This document shows, in pieces, positions 51,652-60,364 of a stretch of 64,000 nucleotides of DNA. The notes beneath the pieces were generated by a model that saw nothing but the letters and a program-made list of their open reading frames with translations, searched no databases and was not told the origin of the DNA. Each line of letters opens with the position of its first letter. Position 1 is the stretch's first letter. A program made the translations under genes and the position numbers. The stretch lies in contig NZ_BSEN01000001.1 in assembly GCF_027921845.1 (NCBI RefSeq), forward strand, positions 244,014 through 308,013, given 5' to 3'. The DNA comes from Leifsonia poae. GTDB lineage: Bacteria > Actinomycetota > Actinomycetes > Actinomycetales > Microbacteriaceae.

Positions 51652-51748
51652 CGGCGAGCTGACCTCCCTTCTCTCGGCTCCGCCGCTCACCGGGTCCATT
51701 GCCGGTGCGCTTCGTGCTGCCCGGCTCCGACATCCATTTCTGCGGAGC
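51650..51748 (+). promoter_or_regulatory. erm attenuator: hairpins around the leader and ribosome site
   Basis: Hairpin 1 (51650-51687; AGCGGCGAGC with GCTCCGCCGCT, one bulge) follows the leader stop. Hairpin 2 (51688-51707; CACCGG/CCGGTG) follows. GCTCCG (51724-51729) pairs with CGGAGC (51743-51748), which contains the erm Shine-Dalgarno. GGCTCCG occurs twice (51676 and 51723), so either copy could pair with the ribosome site, as expected for a switch. Structure not computed. Confidence 0.55.
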
Positions 51749-51753
51749 ATCCC

Positions 51754-52503
51754 TTGTCACGCCATGACCTCGGCCAGAACTTCCTCATCGACCGGTCGAC
51801 CATCGACCGCATCTCCCACCTCGTCGACGCCACCGACGGCCCCATCATCGAGATCGGACCGGGCGACGGCGCCCTGACCCGGCCGCTGTCGCGCAGCGGA
51901 CGCGCGCTCACCGCGATCGAGCTCGACCCCCGGCGCGCCGACGCACTGCGCCGCTCGACACCGCGCCACGTGCAGGTCGTCACCGGCGACTTCCTGCACT
52001 ACCGCCTGCCCGCGCATCCCCACGTGCTCGTGGGCAACGTGCCGTTCCACGTGACGACCGCTCTGCTCCGGCGGATGCTCGCCGCTCCCGCGTGGCAGGA
52101 TGCGGTGCTGCTCGTGCAGTGGGAGGTCGCGCGCCGTCGGGCCGGCGTCGGCGGCGCGACGCTGATGACGGCGAGCTGGTGGCCCTGGTACGACTTCCGG
52201 CTCGATCGACGGGTGCCGGCACGGGCGTTCCGCCCCATCCCGTCGGTGGACGGCGGTCTGCTCACCATCGCGCGACGGCCGGCGCCGCTCGTGCAGGATC
52301 GCGCCGGCTACCAGCGTTTCGCGGCGCAGGTCTTCACCGGAGCGGGCGGCGGACTCGCGCGTATCCTGGATCGCACGCGGCGTTTCGCGCCGGGCGAGGC
52401 CAAGGTCTGGATGCGCGGCGAGGGACTGCCACCGAGCGCCCTGCCCCGCGACCTCGACGCCCAGCAGTGGGCCCGGCTGTGGAGACGGGCCGGTGGGCGG
52501 TGA
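51754..52503 (+). CDS. 23S rRNA (adenine-N6) methyltransferase, Erm family
   Basis: A 249-residue methylase that methylates A2058 of 23S rRNA, giving resistance to macrolides, lincosamides and streptogramin B. SRHDLGQNFLIDRSTIDRI is the Erm N-terminus; EIGPGDGALT is the AdoMet motif; NVPFH is the catalytic N-x-P-F/Y. The C-terminal basic region is typical of the actinobacterial group. TTG start at 51754, with CGGAG 6 nt upstream. Controlled by the leader and attenuator at 51616-51748. Confidence 0.92.
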   Translation: MSRHDLGQNFLIDRSTIDRISHLVDATDGPIIEIGPGDGALTRPLSRSGRALTAIELDPRRADALRRSTPRHVQVVTGDFLHYRLPAHPHVLVGNVPFHVTTALLRRMLAAPAWQDAVLLVQWEVARRRAGVGGATLMTASWWPWYDFRLDRRVPARAFRPIPSVDGGLLTIARRPAPLVQDRAGYQRFAAQVFTGAGGGLARILDRTRRFAPGEAKVWMRGEGLPPSALPRDLDAQQWARLWRRAGGR

Positions 52504-52623
52504 CATTCTTTCGGCACGCGCGCTCACGATTCGTGGGTTCCGGGAATGGAGCGCCATCCGCCGCGTTGTTGTCAGGACCGCCTAGTTGTAGAGCACTAAC
52601 GAAGTGAACGAGCCTGGAGACTG

Positions 52624-54072
52624 ATGTCGACTCCCACCCGCGCCAGTGTCGGATTCCGGTCCGAACGCGGCCCCATCCTGATCGCGCTGATGCTGACCAC
52701 GGGGCTGGTCGCCATCGACTCGACGATCCTGGCAACGGCCGTGCCGTCGATCGTGCAGGATCTCGGTGGGTTCGCGCAGTTCCCGTGGCTGTTCTCGGTG
52801 TATCTGCTGGCGCAGGCGGCCTCGGTGCCCGTGTACGCGAAACTCAGCGATATGGTGGGGCGCAAGCCGATCATCCTGATCGGGATCGGCCTGTTCCTGC
52901 TCGGATCGGTACTCTGCGGGTTCGCCTGGAGCATGCCGGCCCTGATCGCGTTCCGCGCCGTGCAGGGGCTCGGTGCCGGGGCCGTGCAGCCGATGGCGAT
53001 CACGATCGCCGGCGACATCTACACGGTGGCCGAGCGCGCCAAGACGCAGGGCTACCTGGCATCGGTGTGGGCGATCTCCTCGGTCGTCGGGCCGACGCTC
53101 GGCGGCGTGTTCTCGCAGTTCGCGTCGTGGCGCTGGATTTTCTTCGTCAACGTCCCGCTCTGCATCCTGGCCGCCTGGATGCTGATGCGGACGTTCCACG
53201 AGAAGATCGAGAAGCGCCGCCACCGGGTCGACTACGCCGGCGCGACCCTGCTGACGCTCGGGATGAGCCTGCTCATCCTGGCGGTGCTGGAGGGCGGCCA
53301 GGCGTGGGCCTGGGACTCGCTCTGGAGCATCGGAGCGTTCGTGCTCGCGGCGCTGCTGCTGGTGGCGTTCGTGCTCGTCGAGCGGCGGGCGGCCGAGCCG
53401 GTTCTCCCGCTCTGGATGTTCTCGCGGCGCCTGCTCGTGACGACGACACTCATCTCGCTCGGAGTCGGCGCCATCCTGATCGGGCTCACCTCCTACGTGC
53501 CTACGTATCTCGAGGGGACGATCCACGTGGCGCCGCTGGTCTCCGGGCTCGCGGTCGCGGCCCTGACCCTCGGCTGGCCGATCGCCGCGTCGCTGTCCGG
53601 ACGCTTCTACCTGCGCATCGGCTTCAGGAACACCGCTCTGCTCGGCACGACGATCGCCATCGTGGGCGCGCTGGCGCTGGCGATCACCTCCACGCATCCG
53701 AGTGTCGCGTTCGTGGCGATCAGCTGTTTCATCGTCGGACTCGGCATGGGTCTCATCGCCACCCCGACCCTGATCGCGGCGCAGTCGAGCGTCGGCTGGA
53801 GCGAGCGCGGCGTGGTCACCGGAACGAACCTCTTCGCCCGTTCGATCGGCAGCTCGGTCGGTGTCGCGGTGTTCGGCGCGATCGCTAACGCGATCATCGC
53901 CGAATCGGCCGGGGGCGAGCACGACCCCGCGACCGTGCAGGCGGCGTCGACGGCCGTGTTCGTGGCGGTCGCCGTGGTCGCCGTGCTGACGATCGCGGCC
54001 GGCTTCGCCATGCCGCGTGCCCGCGTCGAAGACGTCGAGCTCAGCCGTCAGGCGCCGTCGCCCACCGACTGA
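52624..54072 (+). CDS. DHA2-type multidrug MFS exporter (14 TM)
   Basis: A 482-residue proton-antiport exporter. TGLVAIDSTILATAVPSIVQDLGG is the DHA2 motif in TM1, YAKLSDMVGRKPIILIGIGLF is motif A, and AVQGLGAGAVQPMAITIAGDIYTVAERAKTQG motif C/loop region is typical of the EmrB/QacA group. 14 TM segments fit the length. Downstream of erm, same strand, with 120 bp between. Likely part of the resistance neighbourhood. Confidence 0.88.
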   Translation: MSTPTRASVGFRSERGPILIALMLTTGLVAIDSTILATAVPSIVQDLGGFAQFPWLFSVYLLAQAASVPVYAKLSDMVGRKPIILIGIGLFLLGSVLCGFAWSMPALIAFRAVQGLGAGAVQPMAITIAGDIYTVAERAKTQGYLASVWAISSVVGPTLGGVFSQFASWRWIFFVNVPLCILAAWMLMRTFHEKIEKRRHRVDYAGATLLTLGMSLLILAVLEGGQAWAWDSLWSIGAFVLAALLLVAFVLVERRAAEPVLPLWMFSRRLLVTTTLISLGVGAILIGLTSYVPTYLEGTIHVAPLVSGLAVAALTLGWPIAASLSGRFYLRIGFRNTALLGTTIAIVGALALAITSTHPSVAFVAISCFIVGLGMGLIATPTLIAAQSSVGWSERGVVTGTNLFARSIGSSVGVAVFGAIANAIIAESAGGEHDPATVQAASTAVFVAVAVVAVLTIAAGFAMPRARVEDVELSRQAPSPTD

Positions 54073-54104
54073 CCCCTTGGCGCCCGTCCCGTTCGGGATC
54101 TTTC

Positions 54105-54166
54105 CGTTGAGGGGCGGCAATCGCACCCAAAATGGCGATTTTGGCTGCGTTTGCCGCCCCTCAACG
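54105..54166. repeat. 62-bp palindromic repeat, copy 4
   Basis: Arms CGTTGAGGGGCGGC and GCCGCCCCTCAACG are perfect. The centre has AAAATGGCGATTTT instead of the CTAAACACGCCG core, so it is a second variant. It sits between converging genes and ends one base before the signal peptidase stop. Confidence 0.85.
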
Positions 54167-54742
54167 TCAGCTGTTCGTCGGCGGTGCGTCCGCGGAGCCT
54201 GCGGTGTCGGCCCGGTGGTTCTTCGGCCGGCGTCGGCGACCGTGCTGCGGCTTGCCGGACTTCGGCTCGAAGAAGTAGAGGGCGAGCAGGGCGAGCGCTA
54301 GGAGCGCGGCGACGATGAGCCCGCGCACGGTCTGGAAGAACGCGGCCACGTAGCCGAACGCGGGCACCGTGAGGATGTGCTGTCCGACCGACTTCGTCAC
54401 GATGGGCTCGGGATCTGCCGACGCGTTCGCATCCCCCTGCAGCGCGAGCGTTGTCGCCTCCTCCGGGCCGGGCGTGACCGAGATCACACGGTGCGTGACC
54501 GTGCCATCGCCGTTCGGCCGCGCGACGGTGACGATGTCGCCCACCTTCACCTCGGACGCCGGACGCTCGGCGGAGAGCAGCAGCGAGCCGGTCGGGATCG
54601 TGGGCTCCATCGACCCGGAGATCACGATCAACGGCGAGACCCGCATGAGTGCACCCGCGCCGATCAGCAGGATCGAGGCGACGCCGATCACCGCAGCGAC
54701 GGTGAGCAGCACGGAGCGGATGAGTCGATAGGCGGAGATCAT
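54167..54742 (-). CDS. Signal peptidase I, SipW/ER type
   Basis: A 191-residue peptidase. TM1 is residues 8-30. SGSMEPT (about residues 43-49) holds the nucleophile Ser; HRV in VTHRVIS is the general base His of the ER/archaeal type, replacing the Lys of bacterial LepB; GDAN follows. TM2 is residues 140-162, then a basic tail. Probably processes exported proteins. The 62-bp repeat follows its stop. Confidence 0.87.
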   Translation of the reverse strand: MISAYRLIRSVLLTVAAVIGVASILLIGAGALMRVSPLIVISGSMEPTIPTGSLLLSAERPASEVKVGDIVTVARPNGDGTVTHRVISVTPGPEEATTLALQGDANASADPEPIVTKSVGQHILTVPAFGYVAAFFQTVRGLIVAALLALALLALYFFEPKSGKPQHGRRRRPKNHRADTAGSADAPPTNS

Positions 54743-54863
54743 CGGGTCCTTCGGGGATCACGGCGCTTCGGGTGCGGGCCGCATCAACCCTGCCGGTCCC
54801 CGCTGGCCTCCGTGGTCGGTTCTCCGCGATCTACGGGGCGAATGCGCGGGGCTGCGCGTATCC

Positions 54864-55538
54864 CTACTCGCAGGCGGTCCCGTCGCCGTCGCGATCGAGA
54901 TCGTAGATGTCGTTCCCGACGACCGTCACCGGCCCTCGCACGTACGCCGGACCGTTTCCGCTGCCGCCTGCGCAGTCGACATCGCTCGCGATCGGAACGC
55001 ATCCGGAGTAGTTGGGATCGCATCCTCCACTCGGCGCGGAGGCGGGTGGTTCAGCGGCCGGCGGCGGGGCGGGCTGCTGGGTGCCGACGCTGGTCACTCG
55101 GTTCACAGGTGGCCGGGAGACGACATTCGCGGTCATCGTGCGTGCGATCTCGACGCCGTCGCGGAGCGTGACGCGGAATGTCTTGGTTCTGACGCCATTG
55201 ACCCCCGCAGTCGTCACTGCGGACGTGCCCACTGCGGCATTCGGGTCATCGACCCTGACCTCGGCAAAGGCGACCGGTTCGTCCACGAGCACGAGCTTCG
55301 TCTCGATCACTGGAGTCGGCGTCGGAGTGGGAGTGGGTGTCGCCCGCGGCGAGGCGCTCGTCGTGGCCGCCTCGCGGGAGCTCTGCGAGGTGGATGCGTC
55401 GACGGCGACGACGGTGGGGCCCGTGTGCTGGGCCGCGTTCGCAATTGCTGAACTCGTCGCGATGAGCACAACGGCAGCCCCGCCTACGATCCAGCGCGAT
55501 TTCACTGCCGACCAGCCCCGTTGCTGAGATTTCGTCAT
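54864..55538 (-). CDS. Secreted G5-domain protein with excalibur-like end
   Basis: A 224-residue protein. Signal anchor at residues 12-34 (WIVGGAAVVLIATSSAIANA), then a Thr/Pro linker, a G5 domain (EPVAFAEVRVDDPNAAVGTSAV... RDGVEIARTMTANVV; about 78-160), a Pro/Ala linker, and a C-terminus with CDPNYSGCVP and DLDRDGDGTACE, the excalibur calcium-binding motif. GGAGG lies before the ATG. Probably an extracellular wall-associated protein. Confidence 0.85.
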   Translation of the reverse strand: MTKSQQRGWSAVKSRWIVGGAAVVLIATSSAIANAAQHTGPTVVAVDASTSQSSREAATTSASPRATPTPTPTPTPVIETKLVLVDEPVAFAEVRVDDPNAAVGTSAVTTAGVNGVRTKTFRVTLRDGVEIARTMTANVVSRPPVNRVTSVGTQQPAPPPAAEPPASAPSGGCDPNYSGCVPIASDVDCAGGSGNGPAYVRGPVTVVGNDIYDLDRDGDGTACE

Positions 55539-55673
55539 CTTAGCCTCCGCTGCCGAGTATGGAGCCCGTGGCACCCGTGGCGCAACGACCCCGAACAGGG
55601 CTCATGGCGACTCGAGTGAGTCAGCCCGATGCGAGCAGGGCCGCGATGCCCACCAATCAAATGGCCCCGGACG

Positions 55674-56054
55674 TCACGGTCTCCGCGAGGACCCGTGTCG
55701 CGACTCGATCTCGATCCATCGACAGATCACGTCCACAACGTAGGCACGCTCGCGGGGGCTCAGTTCATGCCCTTTCGCGATGCCGTGGTTGATCTGCAGG
55801 CAGGTGCGACAGCAGGTGGCGGTGGCGTGCTGAGCGCGGAAGACGGGGTGGCCGCCCCAGGGGGTCTGCTTGCCATCCTTGGCAGGAAATGCCGGGGCGA
55901 GCCTCGCATCGATGAATTCTCGGGCGTGCTGACGGATCGCGTCCATGCCGCGGGATGCAAGGTATTCGCGCTCGATGGGTCGGAGATGGAACTTGGCTCG
56001 GAAGGGTATCCGGCCGATCCGCTCCAGCCTGAGGTCTAGTTGGTCCTGATCCAC
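55674..56054 (-). CDS. DUF4186 domain protein
   Basis: A 126-residue protein. ERIGRIPFRAKFHLRPIEREYLASRGMDAIRQHAREFIDARLAPAFPAKDGKQTPWGGHPVFRAQHATATCCRTCLQINHGIAKGH matches DUF4186, with a CCRTC cysteine cluster and His residues that could bind metal. GTG start at 56054. The N-terminal 90 residues of the longer open frame upstream have no conserved look. Function unknown. Confidence 0.82.
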   Translation of the reverse strand: MDQDQLDLRLERIGRIPFRAKFHLRPIEREYLASRGMDAIRQHAREFIDARLAPAFPAKDGKQTPWGGHPVFRAQHATATCCRTCLQINHGIAKGHELSPRERAYVVDVICRWIEIESRHGSSRRP

Positions 56055-56127
56055 TGTCGAGGAGGTTACCGATAGCCACCGACAACGGTCGGCTCCGCCA
56101 TCACCGTGCGCAACGGACGTCCGCACG

Positions 56128-58794
56128 TCATCCGACGATGCTCTCGGCGGTGAGCGATGCCTCTTCGAGAGCTGTCGCCAGGTACGGGGCCGAGGCGCTG
56201 AGGGCCGCACCAGCGACCTCATGGGGCGTCCCCGCGGCGACGACCGTCCCGCCGCTCTCCCCCGCGCCGGGGCCGAGGTCGACGACATAGTCGGCGGTGG
56301 CGACGACCCGCATGTCGAGTTCGACCACGACCACCGTGTTTCCGGCATCCACCAGGCTCTGCAGGTGTTCTATGAGGCGGTCGGCGTCGGCGCAGTGGAG
56401 CCCGGAGGTCGGTTCGTCGAGCACGTACAGGGTGTCGGCGCGTTCGGCGCGCTGGAGCTCGGAGGCGAGCTTCACCCGTTGTGCCTCGCCGCCTGATAGT
56501 TCGGTAGCGGGCTGGCCCAGCCTCAGGTATCCGAGTCCGACGTCCACGAGCGCGGTCAGGGAGCGGATGATCTCGTTCTCGCCGCCGAAGAAGGCATGGG
56601 CCTCCTCCACGGACATCGCGAGTATCTCGGCGACGTTCCGGTCACGCCAGGTGATCTCGAGCGTGTCGTCCTTGTACCGGGTGCCATGGCATTCGGGGCA
56701 GACGGTGTAGACCGACGGCAGGAACAACAACTCGACCATGACGGCGCCCTCGCCTTCGCAGGTGGGGCAGCGGCCGCCGGCCACGTTGAAGGAGAACCGG
56801 CCGGGCCGGTATCCCCGCGACCGGGCCTCGGGAGTCTCTGCGAAACGGCGCCGGACATGGTCGAACAGGCCCGTGTAGGTGGCGACGTTGGAGCGCGGGG
56901 TGCGGCCGATGGGCTTCTGGTCGATGTTGACCACCCGACGGACGCCGGGAAGATCTCCCGAAACCGTGCCTTCGAGCACCTCGGGCCCGTCCGAGAGAAG
57001 CAGATCGTCGTTTTCTGGAGCGTCGTCGTTCAGGTTGACGGGTCGGCCGAGATGGTCCCCGAGCAGCGCGGGAAGCACTTGGCTCACCAGGCTGGACTTT
57101 CCCGACCCGGATACTCCGGTCACCGCGGTGAAGGCTCCGAGGGGGAAAGAGACCGACACGTTGCGCAGGTTGTTGCGCGTGATCTCTTCGAGCTTCACCC
57201 ACCCTGTCGCCTCGCGCGGCGTCCGTGGAGCCAGCCCGCGTCGGCCGAACAGGTACCGTCTCGTCACCGACTCGTCCACGTCCGCGAGGCCATCCGGCGC
57301 TCCGCTGTAGATGACGTGACCACCCCGTTCACCGGCTCCGGGTCCGATGTCCACCAGCCAGTCCGCGTGCCGCATCACTTCGATCGAGTGCTCGACCACG
57401 AACAGGCTGTTGCCTCTCCTCTTCAGCCCCTCGAGGATGCCCAGGAGGGCGTTCACGTCCTGCGGGTGAAGGCCGGCCGACGGTTCGTCGAGCACGTACA
57501 CGACGCCGAACAGCTCGGAGCTCAGCTGGGTGGCGAGCCGTAGCCGTTGCAGCTCACCTCCGGACAGCGTGGGTGTCGTGCGATGCAGGGACAGGTACCC
57601 CAGCCCGAGGTCGATGATGGGGCGCAGGCGCTCCAGCAGTTCGGCGGACAGGCGTACGGCCGCTGCGCGCTTCTCCACCGACTGGTTCGGGGTCCGGCGC
57701 ACGTCCGGAGAGGCGGCGTGCGACGCTCCGCCCGCGGCGATCCTCTGCTGCGTCGCCTCGCGCCGCGCACCCTCATCGAGTGCCACCCCGGAGGTGGCGA
57801 GCTCCTCGCGGGCTGCGGCGACCAGCGCTGCGAGCCGGTCGGAGAGCTCGCGGAGCGGGAGTCGTGAGAACTCGGCGATGTCGAGCCCTTCGAACGTCAC
57901 GGAGAGAGCCTCCGGCTTGAGGCGCTTCCCGTGGCACACCGGGCACACGGCGGAGGTGAGGTACTCCGCGACACGCCTCTTCATCGACGCGCTCTTGGTC
58001 GTCGCGAACGTGTCGAGCACGTAGCGACGGGCACCGACGAACGTTCCCTGATAGCTCGGCTCCATCCGGGCGGAGAGCGCTCTGCGCGTCTGCGCCGGCG
58101 TGAGCCCTGCGTACACCGGGACTGTTGGCCGTTCCTCGGTGAAGAGGATCCAGTCGCGGTCGTCGCGCGGCAGGTCGCGCCAGGGCGTGTCGACGTCGTA
58201 GCCCAGGGACACCAGGATGTCCCGCTGGTTCTGCCCGTGCCACGCCGTCGGCCAGGAGGCGATCGCCCGCTCCCGGATCGTGAGCGAGGGGTCCGGGACC
58301 ATCTGCCGCTCGGTGACCGCGTACACGCGACCGATGCCATGGCATTCCGGGCAGGCGCCCTGCACCGTGTTGGCCGAGAAGTCCTCCGCGTAGAGCATCG
58401 GCTGACCGTCGGGGTAATCGCCCGCTCGCGAGTACAGCATCCGCACGAGACTGGACAGCGTCGTGATGCTGCCCACCGTCGAGCGTGCATTTCGCCCACC
58501 GCGCTGCTGCTGCAGCGCCACCGCCGGCGGCATACCGGTTATCGAGTCGACGTCGGGGACACCGGCCTGGTCGATCAGACGCCGGGCATACGGCGCGACG
58601 GACTCCAGATACCTGCGCTGCGACTCCGCGAAGAGCGTTCCGAACGCGAGGGACGACTTTCCCGACCCCGACACCCCGGTGAACACGACCATGGCATCGC
58701 GTGGGACAGTGAGGTCCACGTTCTGCAGGTTGTGCTCGCGAGCACCTCGCACCTGAACATCCGGCTGAATCGCCGCTGAGGCTTCGTTCGTCAT
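56128..58794 (-). CDS. UvrA2-like ABC ATPase (UvrA class II, DrrC type)
   Basis: An 888-residue protein of the UvrA family, shorter than housekeeping UvrA (about 960). Two Walker A motifs (VSGSGKSSLAFGTL near residue 42 and VSGSGKSSLVSQVL near 575), signatures LSGGELQRLRLATQL and LSGGEAQRVKLASEL, and zinc-module-like CPEC/CPVC/CPTC/CPEC pairs. UvrA2/DrrC paralogues protect against or export DNA-binding drugs. Located in the erm neighbourhood. Not the primary excision-repair UvrA by length and context. Confidence 0.85.
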   Translation of the reverse strand: MTNEASAAIQPDVQVRGAREHNLQNVDLTVPRDAMVVFTGVSGSGKSSLAFGTLFAESQRRYLESVAPYARRLIDQAGVPDVDSITGMPPAVALQQQRGGRNARSTVGSITTLSSLVRMLYSRAGDYPDGQPMLYAEDFSANTVQGACPECHGIGRVYAVTERQMVPDPSLTIRERAIASWPTAWHGQNQRDILVSLGYDVDTPWRDLPRDDRDWILFTEERPTVPVYAGLTPAQTRRALSARMEPSYQGTFVGARRYVLDTFATTKSASMKRRVAEYLTSAVCPVCHGKRLKPEALSVTFEGLDIAEFSRLPLRELSDRLAALVAAAREELATSGVALDEGARREATQQRIAAGGASHAASPDVRRTPNQSVEKRAAAVRLSAELLERLRPIIDLGLGYLSLHRTTPTLSGGELQRLRLATQLSSELFGVVYVLDEPSAGLHPQDVNALLGILEGLKRRGNSLFVVEHSIEVMRHADWLVDIGPGAGERGGHVIYSGAPDGLADVDESVTRRYLFGRRGLAPRTPREATGWVKLEEITRNNLRNVSVSFPLGAFTAVTGVSGSGKSSLVSQVLPALLGDHLGRPVNLNDDAPENDDLLLSDGPEVLEGTVSGDLPGVRRVVNIDQKPIGRTPRSNVATYTGLFDHVRRRFAETPEARSRGYRPGRFSFNVAGGRCPTCEGEGAVMVELLFLPSVYTVCPECHGTRYKDDTLEITWRDRNVAEILAMSVEEAHAFFGGENEIIRSLTALVDVGLGYLRLGQPATELSGGEAQRVKLASELQRAERADTLYVLDEPTSGLHCADADRLIEHLQSLVDAGNTVVVVELDMRVVATADYVVDLGPGAGESGGTVVAAGTPHEVAGAALSASAPYLATALEEASLTAESIVG

Positions 58795-58975
58795 GGTCTC
58801 GTGAACCCTTCTTCACCGCCGGATGAACCCGATCCCACCCATGATCCCCCCAGCGCATCGAAGCGGTAGGGGCGGGACTCAGGACCTTCGGGGGGTAGCG
58901 GCCTCAGGCGGCTCAAAGGATTCTGCCAATAACATCGTCGGTAAGAGTGTTCACCGTCGATGGGATGAAAGCCGC

Positions 58976-59893
58976 ATGGCAACAGGTAGGGGCGCCTCCG
59001 GGCCGAATAAGCGCGACCGTCGAGAGGAAGCCCGCGAGCACGCTCGCCTGATGCGCGAAGAGGCCGCGAAGAAGTCGAAGCGCCGCAAAATCATCCTGCA
59101 GAGCTCGATCATCACCGGCGTCGTCGCCATCCTCGCGATCATCGGCATCGTGATCTACGCGAGCGTCTCGGCGAGCGGCAACGTCACCAACCCCAAGAAC
59201 ATGCTCAGCGGCGGCATCCTGCTGAACACCGCGAGCGAGGCCGTCACCACGCCCGCCATCGCCAAGGGCGACTCGGCGACGCCGACCACGCAGAAGCTCG
59301 ACGGCAAGACGGCGCACATCACGATCTACCTCGACTACCAGTGCCCGTACTGCAACCAGTTCGAGACCACCAACTCCGACCAGATGAAGCAATGGATGGC
59401 GGACGGCCAGGCGACCCTCGAGATCCACCCGGTCGCGATCCTCGACTCGGCGAACAACAAGAAGTACTCGACCCGGGCCGCGGCCGCAGCATCCTGTGTC
59501 GCCAACTACGACCCGAACAAGTTCTTCGACGTCAACAGTGCATTGTTCGCCAACCAGCCGGATGAATCGACCGGCACGGGGCTCACGAACGCCGAGATCC
59601 TCAAGGTCTTCAAGGATGCGGGCGTCAGTTCGTCGGCGATCACGAAGTGCGTGAACGACCAGACGTTCTCGGCGTTCGTCACGAACCAGACCAAGGCGGT
59701 GGTCAGCGATCCGAAGATCGTCAACCCGAGCACCGGTCAGTTCGGAACGCCGACCGTCTTCGTCAACGGCCAGCGCTACTCGGGCGGCTTCACCGACGCG
59801 AACCAGTTCGCATCGTTCGTCGGCACGGCCGTTCAGACGGCCGGGACTGGCTCGACCTCCACCCCGACGCCGACTCCGACGCCGACCAAGTAG
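58976..59893 (+). CDS. DsbA-like thioredoxin-fold protein, membrane-anchored
   Basis: A 305-residue protein. Basic N-terminus, TM (residues 38-62, IITGVVAILAIIGIVIYASV), then a thioredoxin_4/DsbA domain with the CPYC redox motif in LDYQCPYCNQFE (about residue 123), and FGTPTVFVNGQRYSGGF with the cis-Pro. The C-terminus is Thr/Pro repeat. It oxidises or isomerises disulfides of exported proteins. A strong terminator follows at 59920. Confidence 0.9.
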   Translation: MATGRGASGPNKRDRREEAREHARLMREEAAKKSKRRKIILQSSIITGVVAILAIIGIVIYASVSASGNVTNPKNMLSGGILLNTASEAVTTPAIAKGDSATPTTQKLDGKTAHITIYLDYQCPYCNQFETTNSDQMKQWMADGQATLEIHPVAILDSANNKKYSTRAAAAASCVANYDPNKFFDVNSALFANQPDESTGTGLTNAEILKVFKDAGVSSSAITKCVNDQTFSAFVTNQTKAVVSDPKIVNPSTGQFGTPTVFVNGQRYSGGFTDANQFASFVGTAVQTAGTGSTSTPTPTPTPTK

Positions 59894-59919
59894 GCATCCA
59901 GCACGACATCGTCATCAGA

Positions 59920-59948
59920 AAGGCGGCCGGTCTCGTACCGGCCGCCTT
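59920..59948 (+). terminator. Rho-independent terminator
   Basis: AAGGCGGCCGGT / ACCGGCCGCCTT forms a 12-bp stem with a 5-nt loop, followed by TTCTG. It ends the DsbA-like gene. Confidence 0.85.
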
Positions 59949-60016
59949 CTGCGTCGGCGGCAGCGGGTGTAGCGTGCCAGCACAGCGCGAGCGCAGTCCT
60001 GACGAATGGAGCAGTG

Positions 60017-60346
60017 ATGGCAGACCGCCTCCCCGACGACGGCACGTACGACGAAGACATCCCCGAGCTCGGTGACGCCGACGCGGGTGACACCGCCGGA
60101 TGGGTCGACCCCGCCGACGGCGAAGTCGACTACGCCGCGAACGACCCCATCGCCGCGGCCGATTTCGCCGACGAACTCGTGACGAACGACGCGGCCGCCG
60201 GCGAGACGGTGCTCCCCGGGCCCGGCATCGGTCCCACCGGCGGGATGCCGCGCGAGGCCTCCCCCATCCTCGATGAGCACGACCCTCAGGAGGAGGTCGA
60301 TGAGGGCGTGCTCACCGAGGAGGACGTGGAGGAAGAAGGGATCTGA
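60017..60346 (+). CDS. Small acidic actinobacterial protein (possibly DUF5709)
   Basis: A 109-residue, highly acidic protein (Asp/Glu-rich, LPDDGTYDEDIPELGDADAG, EEVDEGVLTEEDVEEEGI). The layout, including GGMPREASP in the middle, is compatible with the DUF5709-type family, but I am not certain. ATG at 60017; a GTG at 60014 would add one residue. Convergent with ribokinase. Confidence 0.65.
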   Translation: MADRLPDDGTYDEDIPELGDADAGDTAGWVDPADGEVDYAANDPIAAADFADELVTNDAAAGETVLPGPGIGPTGGMPREASPILDEHDPQEEVDEGVLTEEDVEEEGI

Positions 60347-60364
60347 CGCGGGGTCGCCGCCGGC

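Noticed and set aside
54105-54166. Part of the erm attenuation or a resistance-island boundary repeat
   Set aside because: The same element occurs at unrelated loci at 11.8-15.9 kb, so it is a dispersed repeat and not specific to this region.
56128-58794. Housekeeping uvrA
   Set aside because: Shorter than excision-repair UvrA and located beside drug-resistance genes; matches the UvrA2/DrrC type better. A uvrA is expected elsewhere.
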